In this document: positions 1-6,368 of the stretch, one piece after another
Position numbering within the stretch: the first letter of the stretch is position 1
How the letters are laid out: every line of letters begins with the position of its first letter
Assembly (NCBI GenBank): GCA_017560175.1
Contig: JAFYOK010000011.1
Span: 1 to 11,963, forward strand
DNA from: Clostridia bacterium
Lineage (GTDB): Bacteria; Bacillota; Clostridia; Oscillospirales; Butyricicoccaceae
DNA: 11,963 nt
Direction of reading: 5' to 3'
Program-made: the position numbers and the translations under genes
Notes under the pieces: generated by a model
The model's database searches: none
What the model was told of the DNA's origin: nothing
What the model saw: the letters and a program-made list of their open reading frames with translations, nothing else

Positions 1-470
1 ATCAGACGGATGACGCCGTCGCCATCCAGATCCTGGCGCTGAACGCCGGGCATGGGTTCTGCAAAGGGATAACGTCTGGGCGCCGAACGGACAGTATCGG
101 GGGTGGTCAGATAATATTCCGAACCGTCGGGCGATACACGGGGAACTGCATAAACGGTATAATGATCGAGCAGATACTTCATCTGTTCGTCTTCGGTGTT
201 GGAAAGGATGGTATCCAGCAGATACATGACGGTCATGCTGCCGGTGACCTCACCTGCATGGAGGTTGCCCTCGACATACAGCGCAGGCTTATCTTCAAAA
301 CCACCGGTGGCCTTGTTGGTCACTTTAAGAACCCACTGCTGGCGGCCTTCGGGGGTCTGACCGATGGAATCCAGCTCGACAAAGGCAGGATGCTCGGCTG
401 CATACTTCTGCAGAATCTCGGTGATCTCTGCATACTTATAATAATGATCGTAAACGTAGGTGTGTTTCAA
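1..470 (-). CDS. M14-family zinc carboxypeptidase, N-terminal part (runs off the window)
   Basis: About 156 codons of the amino end are visible; the gene continues past the left edge. Seen: the HxxE zinc-binding motif of M14 metallocarboxypeptidases (H71-A-G-E74, in GNLHAGEVTGS), followed by VPRVSPDGSEYY near residues 109-120, which matches the conserved N/S-PDG segment, and DLDGDGVIRLM at the edge, common in bacterial M14 enzymes. The family removes C-terminal residues from peptides using one zinc; the remaining zinc His and catalytic Glu would lie outside the window. The start is taken as TTG at 470-468, because AGGAGG (483-478) sits 7 nt upstream and no in-frame ATG precedes the homologous region. 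No signal peptide is visible in the first residues, so a cytoplasmic role is likely. It has its own promoter and lies beyond the iscU terminator. The family call is firm; substrate is unknown. Confidence 0.85.
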   Translation of the reverse strand, partial: MKHTYVYDHYYKYAEITEILQKYAAEHPAFVELDSIGQTPEGRQQWVLKVTNKATGGFEDKPALYVEGNLHAGEVTGSMTVMYLLDTILSNTEDEQMKYLLDHYTVYAVPRVSPDGSEYYLTTPDTVRSAPRRYPFAEPMPGVQRQDLDGDGVIRL

Positions 471-543
471 AACAGTTCCTCCTTTTTGATCTTCGTTTAT
501 AAAGTGATTGGGTTTTTCTATACAAACGATCGGATTTTCGCTC

Positions 544-579
544 CGTGGTTATTGTAACATTTGTGCAAAAAATCTTCAA
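544..579 (-). promoter_or_regulatory. Sigma-A promoter for the M14 peptidase gene
   Basis: On the minus strand, -35 TTGAAG (579-574) and -10 TACAAT (556-551) are separated by exactly 17 nt, placing transcription start near 544 and a leader of about 75 nt before the TTG start. It lies just after the iscU terminator, so the peptidase is probably a separate unit. An alternative -10 (TATAAT, 598-593) lacks a usable -35. Confidence 0.6.
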
Positions 580-597
580 TAGCAGAACCGAAATTAT

Positions 598-633
598 ACA
601 AAAAATAAAGCCCTGCTCGTTGAGCAGGGCTTT
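598..633 (-). terminator. Rho-independent terminator after iscU
   Basis: A perfect 12-bp stem (AAAGCCCTGCTC at 607-618, GAGCAGGGCTTT at 622-633) with a 3-nt loop is followed on the minus strand by ATTTTTTG. The stem begins 7 nt after the iscU stop codon and ends the nifS-iscU transcript. It is the only textbook intrinsic terminator I see in the window. Confidence 0.92.
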
Positions 634-639
634 GGATTT

Positions 640-1098
640 TTATTCCTCTTCGGGGATATCGTGATGATGATCGTCGTCATCTTCGCCGAAGGGCTTGATC
701 TCACCGACGATGGGGGTGGGGTCGATGCCCTTACGGGTATAGTAGTCGGCCAGAGCGGCACGGATGGCTTCTTCAGCCAGAACGGAGCAGTGGACCTTGA
801 CAGGGGGCAGACCGTCCAGCGCTTCCATAACGGCGGTGTTGGTCAGAGCCAGAGCTTCCTGAATGGTCTTGCCCTTGACCAGCTCGGTGGCCATCGAAGA
901 TGTTGCGATGGCAGCGCCGCAGCCGAAGGTCTTGAATGTGACCTCCTGGATAACTTCGTTCTCGTCGATCTTCATAAACATCTGCATGATGTCGCCGCAC
1001 TTGGCGTTGCCGACCATACCGACAGCGTTGGCATCTGCCAGTTCGCCGACGTTCTTGGGATTCATCAGATGTTCCATAACTTTGCTCGAATACTGCAT
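640..1098 (-). CDS. iscU: IscU/NifU-type iron-sulfur cluster scaffold protein
   Basis: The 152-residue product builds [2Fe-2S] clusters from iron and the persulfide sulfur delivered by the cysteine desulfurase encoded just upstream, then passes them to apo-proteins. Seen: the three scaffold cysteines C34 (NAKCGD), C60 (TFGCGAA) and C104 (KVHCSVLAEEA), with the conserved Asp D36 next to the first. The fold part matches the usual length of about 125-130 residues. It is followed by an odd tail (about residues 139-152) of consecutive Asp, three His, then Glu. GGAGG lies about 10 nt before the ATG. The gap to nifS is 41 bp with no terminator, so both are read as one operon, closed by the hairpin at 607-633. 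This lineage's genes are often labelled nifU; the single-domain architecture is IscU-like. Confidence 0.93.
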   Translation of the reverse strand: MQYSSKVMEHLMNPKNVGELADANAVGMVGNAKCGDIMQMFMKIDENEVIQEVTFKTFGCGAAIATSSMATELVKGKTIQEALALTNTAVMEALDGLPPVKVHCSVLAEEAIRAALADYYTRKGIDPTPIVGEIKPFGEDDDDHHHDIPEEE

Positions 1099-1139
1099 TT
1101 TATATCTTCCTCCGATAATTTATAGGATAATCAGGCCTG

Positions 1140-2309
1140 TTAGTCCTTCCAGATGGGGGACATGCTGCGCAGACGCGCAACGACCTGAGGCAGAGCTTCC
1201 AGAATACGATCAACATCCTCTTCGGTGTTGAAACGACCCAGAGACAGACGCAGGGAACCGTGGGCGACCTCGTGTGCCAGACCAATGCCCATCAGGACAT
1301 GGGAAGGATCGAGGGAGCCGGTGGAGCAGGCCGAACCGGTGCTGCCGCAGATGCCCATGTGGTCGAGGAAGAGCAGCAGGCTCTCGCCCTCGATGGCTGT
1401 AAAGACAAAGCTGCAGTTGCCGGGCAGACGCTGAGTGGGATGGCCGGTCAGGCTGGCCTGGGGAATGACAGAAAGAACACCGTCAATCAGGCGGCGCTGC
1501 AGCGCGCGGACACGGGTGCTTTCTTCTTCCATCTCGGTCATCTTGAGGTAAGCGGCTTCGCCGAGGCCGACGATACCGGGAACGTTCTCGGTACCGCTGC
1601 GGCGACCCTTTTCCTGTCCGCCGCCGGTGATGAAGGGCTCGGGCAGGATGCCGCTGCGGATGTAGATAGCGCCAACACCCTTGGGGCCGTTGATCTTGTG
1701 GCCCGACAGGGAGAGCAGGTCAATGTTCATGGCCTTGACATCCAGGGGGATGTGACCGAAAGCCTGAACAGCGTCGGTGTGGAAATAAACGCCCTTATCG
1801 TGGCACAGCTTGCCGATCTCGGCGATGGGCTCGATGGTGCCGATCTCGTTGTTGGCCGCCATAATGGAGACCAGAACGGTATCTTCGCAGATGGCTTCTT
1901 CCAGCTGCTTGAGGTCGACCAGACCGTACTGGTCAACAGGCAGGCGTGTGACGCGGAAGCCTTCCTTTTCCAGTGCCTTGCAGGTCTGGAGGATGGCAGG
2001 ATGCTCGATGGTAGTTGTAATCAGATGCTTTCTGCCGTTGGCCTTGCGGGAATGCATCATGCCGCGGAGGGCATAGTTATCCGACTCGGTACCGCCCGAG
2101 GTAAAGAAGATCTCCTTGGGATCGGCATTGATGACGGCAGCAACCTTTTTTCTGGCCTCTTCGACGGCCTCACGGGCACGCTGGCCCAGGCCGTAGAGGG
2201 ACGATGCGTTGCCGTAGCCTTCGCTGAAGAAGGGCAGCATTTTATCGATAACACGAGGATCGACCTGTGTGGTAGCAGCATTGTCGGCATAGACAAATTT
2301 CTTGTCCAT
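1140..2309 (-). CDS. nifS: Cysteine desulfurase (NifS/IscS family)
   Basis: A PLP enzyme that takes sulfur from cysteine, giving alanine and an enzyme-bound persulfide for Fe-S assembly and tRNA thiolation. At 389 residues it has normal family length. Seen: YADNAATT at the start, TSGGTESDN (70-78) for PLP phosphate binding, H103 stacking on the cofactor, D179 and Q182 in HTDAVQAFGH, the PLP lysine K205 in SLSGHKINGPKG, and the persulfide cysteine C328 in SACSTGS. The short loop around C328 is that of class I (IscS/NifS) enzymes rather than SufS. The next gene is its scaffold iscU, 41 bp away. mnmA in the same block is another likely sulfur client. The ATG has AAAGGAG about 9 nt upstream and a good promoter in the preceding gap. 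No iscR-type repressor gene is visible here. Confidence 0.96.
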   Translation of the reverse strand: MDKKFVYADNAATTQVDPRVIDKMLPFFSEGYGNASSLYGLGQRAREAVEEARKKVAAVINADPKEIFFTSGGTESDNYALRGMMHSRKANGRKHLITTTIEHPAILQTCKALEKEGFRVTRLPVDQYGLVDLKQLEEAICEDTVLVSIMAANNEIGTIEPIAEIGKLCHDKGVYFHTDAVQAFGHIPLDVKAMNIDLLSLSGHKINGPKGVGAIYIRSGILPEPFITGGGQEKGRRSGTENVPGIVGLGEAAYLKMTEMEEESTRVRALQRRLIDGVLSVIPQASLTGHPTQRLPGNCSFVFTAIEGESLLLFLDHMGICGSTGSACSTGSLDPSHVLMGIGLAHEVAHGSLRLSLGRFNTEEDVDRILEALPQVVARLRSMSPIWKD

Positions 2310-2340
2310 TGTCGTTCACTCCTTTTGTGTTTATTTTATC

Positions 2341-2376
2341 CGTTTTAAATATACACCTTTTAAGTGTTTATTTCAA
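2341..2376 (-). promoter_or_regulatory. Sigma-A promoter for nifS-iscU
   Basis: On the minus strand, -35 TTGAAA (2376-2371) and -10 TATATT (2353-2348) are spaced 17 nt apart and the -10 is preceded by TG. The start point would be near 2341, giving a leader of about 32 nt. The spacer carries an imperfect inverted repeat (ACACTT..AAGGTGT). A 14-bp palindrome, GCGAGA-AA-TCTCGC at 2385-2398, lies just upstream of the -35. Either could be an operator, but I recognise no specific regulator. Confidence 0.72.
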
Positions 2377-2442
2377 GAGGGTTGGCGAGAAATCTCGCGC
2401 ATCCTCGTTAGATACAGTCATTATTTGCGAAAGATGGGGATT

Positions 2443-2463
2443 TCATCCACAGGCTGTGGATAT
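2443..2463. repeat. Palindrome after ddl, resembling two head-to-head DnaA boxes
   Basis: ATCCACAG-G-CTGTGGAT (2445-2461) is a perfect 17-bp palindrome starting 4 nt after the ddl stop codon. Its two halves read as TCATCCACA (plus, 2443-2451) and ATATCCACA (minus, 2463-2455), each one base from the DnaA box TTATCCACA. The 15-bp core TCCACAGGCTGTGGA recurs at 6332-6346. No U-tract follows on the minus strand, so it is a poor intrinsic terminator for ddl. Confidence 0.6.
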
Positions 2464-2465
2464 TT

Positions 2466-3710
2466 TTAAGCTTTTGCACCCTTGGAACCACCGCCGCCGG
2501 GCAGAGATGCTGTGGCCAGCAGGTTGGTGTCAAAGGAGAAGGACAGCTTTTCCTTGTCGCGCTGCTTCTTGAGAGCCAGCTGGATCAGTTCATCCACAAG
2601 CTGTGTAAAGCTCATGCCGCCTGCTTCCCACAGGTAATAGGAGAGGGAGCCGGGAACTGTGTTGATCTCGTTGACAAAGAGTTCGCCGCTTTCGCCATCC
2701 AGCAGGAAGTCGACACGGGCAACACCCGAAGCGCCGATGGCCTGGAATGCCTTAACAGCCAGATCCTTGACGCGTGCTTCCAGCTCGGCAGGGATGTTCG
2801 CAGGAACCTGACGTGCCAGCGAAGCCATACCCGAAGCACCCTTGCTGCCGCCGGAGGCCTTTGCGCCGCCCATCTTGGCACCCTTAGCGCCCTTGGAACC
2901 GCCGCCGCTCTGATACTTATCCTTATAGGTCAGAATATCGGTGGCATTGAGGGGTTCTTCGCAGACCGAAGGACGAGCGCTGTCGCTGTCGCCCAGAACA
3001 GCGCAGTTGATCTCGCGCAGGTTCTCAACAGCACGCTCGCAGATGGCATGCTGTGCAAAGCTGAGAGCGTTGACCAGCGATTCCTCCAGCGCCTCGCGGT
3101 TTCTGGCCTTGCTGATGCCAACGCTGGAGCCCAGGTTGGAGGGCTTAACGACGATGGGATAGCCGATCTCGCGCTCGATGCGGTCGATGATGGCTTCCAT
3201 ATCGGCATAGAAATCGGTGCGGCTTACCAGCAGACCGGGCAGGCAGGGGAGACCCTGGGATCGGAAGAGGGCCTTCATGACCCACTTATCCATACCGGCA
3301 GCCGATGCGCAGACGTTGCAGCCGGAATAGGGAACACCCCAGTATTCCAGCAGACCCTGCAGGGTGCCGTCTTCGACGTTGGTGCCGTGAACGGCGGTCA
3401 GAACGGCATCGACAGGGATAAATGTGCCCTTACCGAAAGTCTTGGGGGGGAAGGACATGAGAACGCTCTTGCCCTCGTGACGGACAGGGATGACTTCCAT
3501 AGCATTTTTCAGTGCTGTGGGGATGTCTTTATAACTGTTGATATCCAGCAGGTTTTCTCCTGTGAAGAAACGGTTATCCTTAGTGATGTACAGTGCGATG
3601 GGGGTATATTTGCTGCGATCCAGCGCGGCTGCGGCCTGCATGGCAGTGATGACCGAAACCTCATGTTCGACGCTGCTGCCGCCGCAGACAACGGCTACCT
3701 TGATGCTCAT
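2466..3710 (-). CDS. ddl: D-alanine--D-alanine ligase with Gly/Ser/Lys/Ala-rich insert
   Basis: An ATP-grasp enzyme joining two D-alanines for peptidoglycan. Seen (414-residue numbering): GGSSVEHEVS (10-19), HGTNVEDGT (108-116), ATP-grasp YPIVVKPSNLGSSVG (184-198), omega-loop tyrosine in TYKDKY (262-267), and the metal-binding EINTVPGS (348-355). The Glu/Ser/Tyr set is that of true Ddl rather than a D-Ala-D-Lac ligase. Oddities: the omega-loop is followed by about 27 residues made almost only of Gly, Ser, Lys and Ala (268-294), and the protein ends with a similar tract (PGGGGSKGAKA, 404-414). The start is ATG 3710-3708, 8 nt after AAAGGAG; the in-frame GTG at 3719 overlaps that ribosome site and is rejected. 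It follows murF on the same strand, but a 208-bp gap with a structured element intervenes. I see only a weak promoter candidate in the final 60 bp before the gene. Confidence 0.95.
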   Translation of the reverse strand: MSIKVAVVCGGSSVEHEVSVITAMQAAAALDRSKYTPIALYITKDNRFFTGENLLDINSYKDIPTALKNAMEVIPVRHEGKSVLMSFPPKTFGKGTFIPVDAVLTAVHGTNVEDGTLQGLLEYWGVPYSGCNVCASAAGMDKWVMKALFRSQGLPCLPGLLVSRTDFYADMEAIIDRIEREIGYPIVVKPSNLGSSVGISKARNREALEESLVNALSFAQHAICERAVENLREINCAVLGDSDSARPSVCEEPLNATDILTYKDKYQSGGGSKGAKGAKMGGAKASGGSKGASGMASLARQVPANIPAELEARVKDLAVKAFQAIGASGVARVDFLLDGESGELFVNEINTVPGSLSYYLWEAGGMSFTQLVDELIQLALKKQRDKEKLSFSFDTNLLATASLPGGGGSKGAKA

Positions 3711-3768
3711 AACATGCACTCCTTTATGTGTAGTGTATAGCTTCTATTTACAGACAGCTGAAACTGCC

Positions 3769-3912
3769 TTTTAAGTAATTTGTTTTTGTACGGGCATGCA
3801 CCGGACAAAAACACCATAATCCGCAAGCAGCCTCGCAAGGCTGCCGCGAAACCGCTCCGCAGAGCGGAACTCTTTTGGCTCGAGAAACCAGCGAAGCGTT
3901 TCGAGAGCCAGA
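3769..3912 (-). repeat. Structured intergenic element, copy 1 (four stems, covaries with copy 2)
   Basis: Read on the minus strand it begins about 7 nt after the murF stop. Stems: P1, TGGCT/AGCCA (3910-3906 with 3880-3876) plus GAAAC/GTTTC (3902-3898 with 3888-3884); P2, CCGCTC-TGCG-GAGCGG (3867-3852), a UNCG-type tetraloop; P3, GCAGCCT-TGCG-AGGCTGC (3844-3827); P4, GTTTTTGT/ACAAAAAC (3812-3805 with 3789-3782) with an inner CGG/CCG and one C-T mismatch. The single-stranded AAAAGAGTT joins P1 to P2. It is homologous to 7975-8128, with compensated changes in all four stems. It is oriented like ddl, whose start is about 60 nt beyond it. I cannot assign a named RNA family. Confidence 0.85.
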
Positions 3913-3918
3913 CCTGCT

Positions 3919-5481
3919 TTAGTAATGATCGGGAAGGTCATTAAGCAACAGGATCATCTTGGGGCCGGGGATGGTGCGAGTGAAGGCCAGACCCTTTTCC
4001 AGGGTATCGGTCAGGCAGATCTTCTGCGAATCGAAGCCGCCTTCCAGCAGACCGCGCTGAATGTCTTCACCGCGCTTGGCATCGACCAGTACAGCATAAT
4101 CGACACAGCCGGCGGCGTATTTGCCCATCTCGGCATTGAGCTGACTTTCCATCTCGCCCAACTCGACCATGCCGGGGGTAACGACGATGCGTGTCATGCC
4201 CTCGCACATGGAGAGGGTCTCCAGCGCAACCTTGGAACCTTCGGGATTGCTGTTATAAGCGTCATCGATATACCATGTATCGCCGCCGCCCGAAAGCAGC
4301 TGCAGACGATGGGGTACGCTTTCCAGCGCGCGAACGGCCGGAACCAGCGACTTCATGGGAATACCCATACGGTTGGCAACGGCAACGGCACCGATGATGT
4401 TCTGTACATTGGCACGACCCAGCAGGCGGGTCTTGAAGGTGACGGTCTCACCCTCGGGAGTGGTGACAGCAAACTCCGAACCGAAAGCACCGACCTTGAT
4501 GTCGCCGCCGCGGTAGCCGCAGGCTTTGCTGCTGCCGTAGAGGGTAACATTGCCGTCATAGCTGCCGCCGCCGATGATGGGACTATCCATATTGAGGAAG
4601 GCACCATCCTTATCTTTGGTGGCACGATAGAGAGCCAGCTTTTCATTGATGATGTTGTCGAGGCTGCCAAAGGTCTCCAGATGCTGGGGGCCGATGGACG
4701 TAACGATGCCCATGTCGGGATGAACCATTTCGCACAGCTCGGTGATATCGCCAACATGGCGTGCGCCCATCTCGCAGAGGAAGAGATCGTGGGTGGGCTT
4801 CATGCCTTCGCGGACGGCACGGGTGACACCCAGAGGAGTATTGTAATTACCCGGCGTCATATAAACATTATATTTAACAGACAGGAGTTCTTTCAGGAAG
4901 TATTTTGTGCTGGTTTTGCCGTAGCTGCCGGTGATGCCGATGATCTTCATGCCGGCATCGACATTGCCCTTGAGGATGCGGAGGGCATCATCGACATACC
5001 ACCGGGAAATGCGCTTTTCGATGGGTGCGTTGATCTTAGCCAGCAGCATGAGGATATAAGGCATACCGATGATATAGAGGGGCAGTGCGGCAAGAGAGAG
5101 CATACCCAGCAGCAGATCAATGACCGCGGCGGTGATGGTCAGACGCTTGACGCGGTCGGTCCAGACCAGTTCCTTCTTGCCCTTCTTGATGGGATTGACC
5201 AGAACAAAGAGGGCCGCACCGATGGGAATGAGCAGCTTGATATCCATAAGGATGCCCACCAATGCCAGCAGCATGGGCAGCAGACGCTTGACCGAAAAAC
5301 TCTCGGCTGTGTTTTCACGCAGATACTTCTTATAAGAAGGATTCTGGTAGGAACACAGCTGATACATATGGATGGAGCGGCGATAGGTCAGAAAGCCTGC
5401 AGGCAGCAGACAGAGGATCCAAAGCAGACTCCAGAAATTGAAGCCAAAAACAAAGGTGGTTGCATAAACGGTTGTGTTCAT
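3919..5481 (-). CDS. murF: MurF-type Mur ligase with N-terminal membrane domain
   Basis: The predicted role is ATP-driven addition of D-Ala-D-Ala to UDP-MurNAc-tripeptide. Seen in 520 residues: Mur-ligase P-loop GITGSYGKTST (182-192), NYNTPLGV (212-219), CEMGARHVGDI (236-246), HRLQ (391-394), the MurF hallmark DDAYNSNPEG (406-415), and TPGMVELGEM (435-444). The first 150 residues are odd: instead of the usual soluble MurF N-terminal substrate domain there are about four hydrophobic stretches (about 14-31, 66-98, 114-133, 134-149) with Arg/Lys-rich connectors, suggesting membrane attachment. AGGAGG precedes the ATG by 8 nt. The upstream hydrolase ends 16 bp away, so they are probably cotranscribed; ddl, making the substrate dipeptide, is the next gene. 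The ligase class is firm. Whether this is the essential MurF or an accessory paralogue cannot be told from the window. Confidence 0.88.
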   Translation of the reverse strand: MNTTVYATTFVFGFNFWSLLWILCLLPAGFLTYRRSIHMYQLCSYQNPSYKKYLRENTAESFSVKRLLPMLLALVGILMDIKLLIPIGAALFVLVNPIKKGKKELVWTDRVKRLTITAAVIDLLLGMLSLAALPLYIIGMPYILMLLAKINAPIEKRISRWYVDDALRILKGNVDAGMKIIGITGSYGKTSTKYFLKELLSVKYNVYMTPGNYNTPLGVTRAVREGMKPTHDLFLCEMGARHVGDITELCEMVHPDMGIVTSIGPQHLETFGSLDNIINEKLALYRATKDKDGAFLNMDSPIIGGGSYDGNVTLYGSSKACGYRGGDIKVGAFGSEFAVTTPEGETVTFKTRLLGRANVQNIIGAVAVANRMGIPMKSLVPAVRALESVPHRLQLLSGGGDTWYIDDAYNSNPEGSKVALETLSMCEGMTRIVVTPGMVELGEMESQLNAEMGKYAAGCVDYAVLVDAKRGEDIQRGLLEGGFDSQKICLTDTLEKGLAFTRTIPGPKMILLLNDLPDHY

Positions 5482-5497
5482 AATGGCAGCCTCCTAT

Positions 5498-6277
5498 TTA
5501 ATTGAGCAGGAATGCCGACATGACACCGGCAAACTGATGGGGATTTTCGACGAAGGGGAAGTGGCTGCCGCCCCGGATGACGGCCAGACCCGAACCGGGG
5601 ATCAGCTTCTCCATGGTCTGTCCGTCGGACAGAGGAGTAGCTGTATCCTTTTCGCCCCATACCAGCAGAACAGGAACTTTGATCTGAGGCATGAAGGGGG
5701 TCATATCGGTATTGACCACGTTGGACAGGGTCTTGCGCATGACGGGAGATGCCGCCTTGTAGTCAGCTGAAGAGCGCTTGTCGCGCTGGGTCTCATAAAG
5801 CTCACCGAAGAGGGGACGGGTGATGGGATTGGTGCCCAGCACACGCAGGCACTTATAGATGCGCTGACGGATCCTGTATCCCATGCTGCGATGGGGCAGG
5901 ACACCGGCGGCATCAATAAAGACAGCCTTCGTGACCTCCAGTTTGCAGCCGGGACGGGTCATCAGACCCACCGATACGCGGCCGCCGTGGCTGTGGCAGA
6001 TGAGAATACACTTTTTAATATCCACAGCCTGTGCAAAACACTCGGCAAAATCGACGTAATCTTCCACGGTCAGCGGCTGTGCAGGTTCATCTGTACCGCC
6101 GACACCGGGCATATCAAAGGCGACAACGCGGTAGCGCTGCTCCAGAGGCGCCAGGACGGTGCGGTAAGCCGTGATGGGCGCACCCCAGCCGTGGAGGAAA
6201 AGGACGACTTCGCGGCTGTCGCCGGGGATACCATTGTCGATATAATTTACTTTTAAGCCTTTAACGGTAATTTCCAT
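5498..6277 (-). CDS. Alpha/beta-fold hydrolase
   Basis: This 259-residue protein has a complete alpha/beta-hydrolase layout: oxyanion-hole HGWG (29-32), nucleophile S96 in CHSHGG (the family's G-x-S-x-G elbow with Cys at the first position), acid D211 in WGEKDTATP, and H239 in GGSHFPF. The substrate is not predictable; relatives are esterases, lipases, peptidases or C-C hydrolases. No signal peptide or membrane segment is seen, so it should be cytoplasmic. It ends 16 bp before murF, which suggests a shared transcript and a possible link to envelope metabolism. The start ATG at 6277 has AAAGGTGA about 9 nt upstream. One coding segment (6017-6033) happens to match the palindrome region at 2449-2465 over 17 nt. 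Confidence 0.9.
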   Translation of the reverse strand: MEITVKGLKVNYIDNGIPGDSREVVLFLHGWGAPITAYRTVLAPLEQRYRVVAFDMPGVGGTDEPAQPLTVEDYVDFAECFAQAVDIKKCILICHSHGGRVSVGLMTRPGCKLEVTKAVFIDAAGVLPHRSMGYRIRQRIYKCLRVLGTNPITRPLFGELYETQRDKRSSADYKAASPVMRKTLSNVVNTDMTPFMPQIKVPVLLVWGEKDTATPLSDGQTMEKLIPGSGLAVIRGGSHFPFVENPHQFAGVMSAFLLN

Positions 6278-6323
6278 TGTCGGATCACCTTTTATGTATA
6301 TAGATAAAGTTCATGTTATCGGG

Positions 6324-6354
6324 GGAAATGCTCCACAGGCTGTGGAGCATTTCC
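6324..6354. repeat. 31-bp perfect palindrome in the mnmA-hydrolase gap
   Basis: GGAAATGCTCCACAG (6324-6338), one central base, then CTGTGGAGCATTTCC (6340-6354): every one of 15 pairs matches. It starts 14 nt after the mnmA stop. Its central 15 bp are identical to the palindrome after ddl. The minus strand continues CCCCCGATAAC, not a U-tract, so it is not a standard intrinsic terminator. It could still protect the 3' end of the mRNA or bind a dimeric protein. Confidence 0.75.
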
Positions 6355-6368
6355 GCGCCGTTAAAATT

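Noticed and set aside
2443..2470. Palindrome plus TATTTTTAAG read as a plus-strand intrinsic terminator
   Set aside because: There is no plus-strand gene upstream for it to end, and on the minus strand, where ddl is transcribed, the T-run precedes the hairpin.
3711..3719. GTG at 3719 as the ddl start
   Set aside because: The GTG overlaps the AAAGGAG ribosome site; the ATG at 3710 has ideal 8-nt spacing and yields the normal Ddl amino end.
3782..3812. P4 of element copy 1 (GTTTTTGT/ACAAAAAC) as a terminator
   Set aside because: The stem is AT-rich, contains a mismatch, and is followed by AAATT on its own strand; the covariation with copy 2 explains it better.
2466..6277. Vancomycin-resistance-type (van) cluster
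   Set aside because: The ligase has D-Ala-D-Ala-type active-site residues, and no vanR/S, vanX, vanY or vanT-like gene is present; this is an ordinary cell-wall block.
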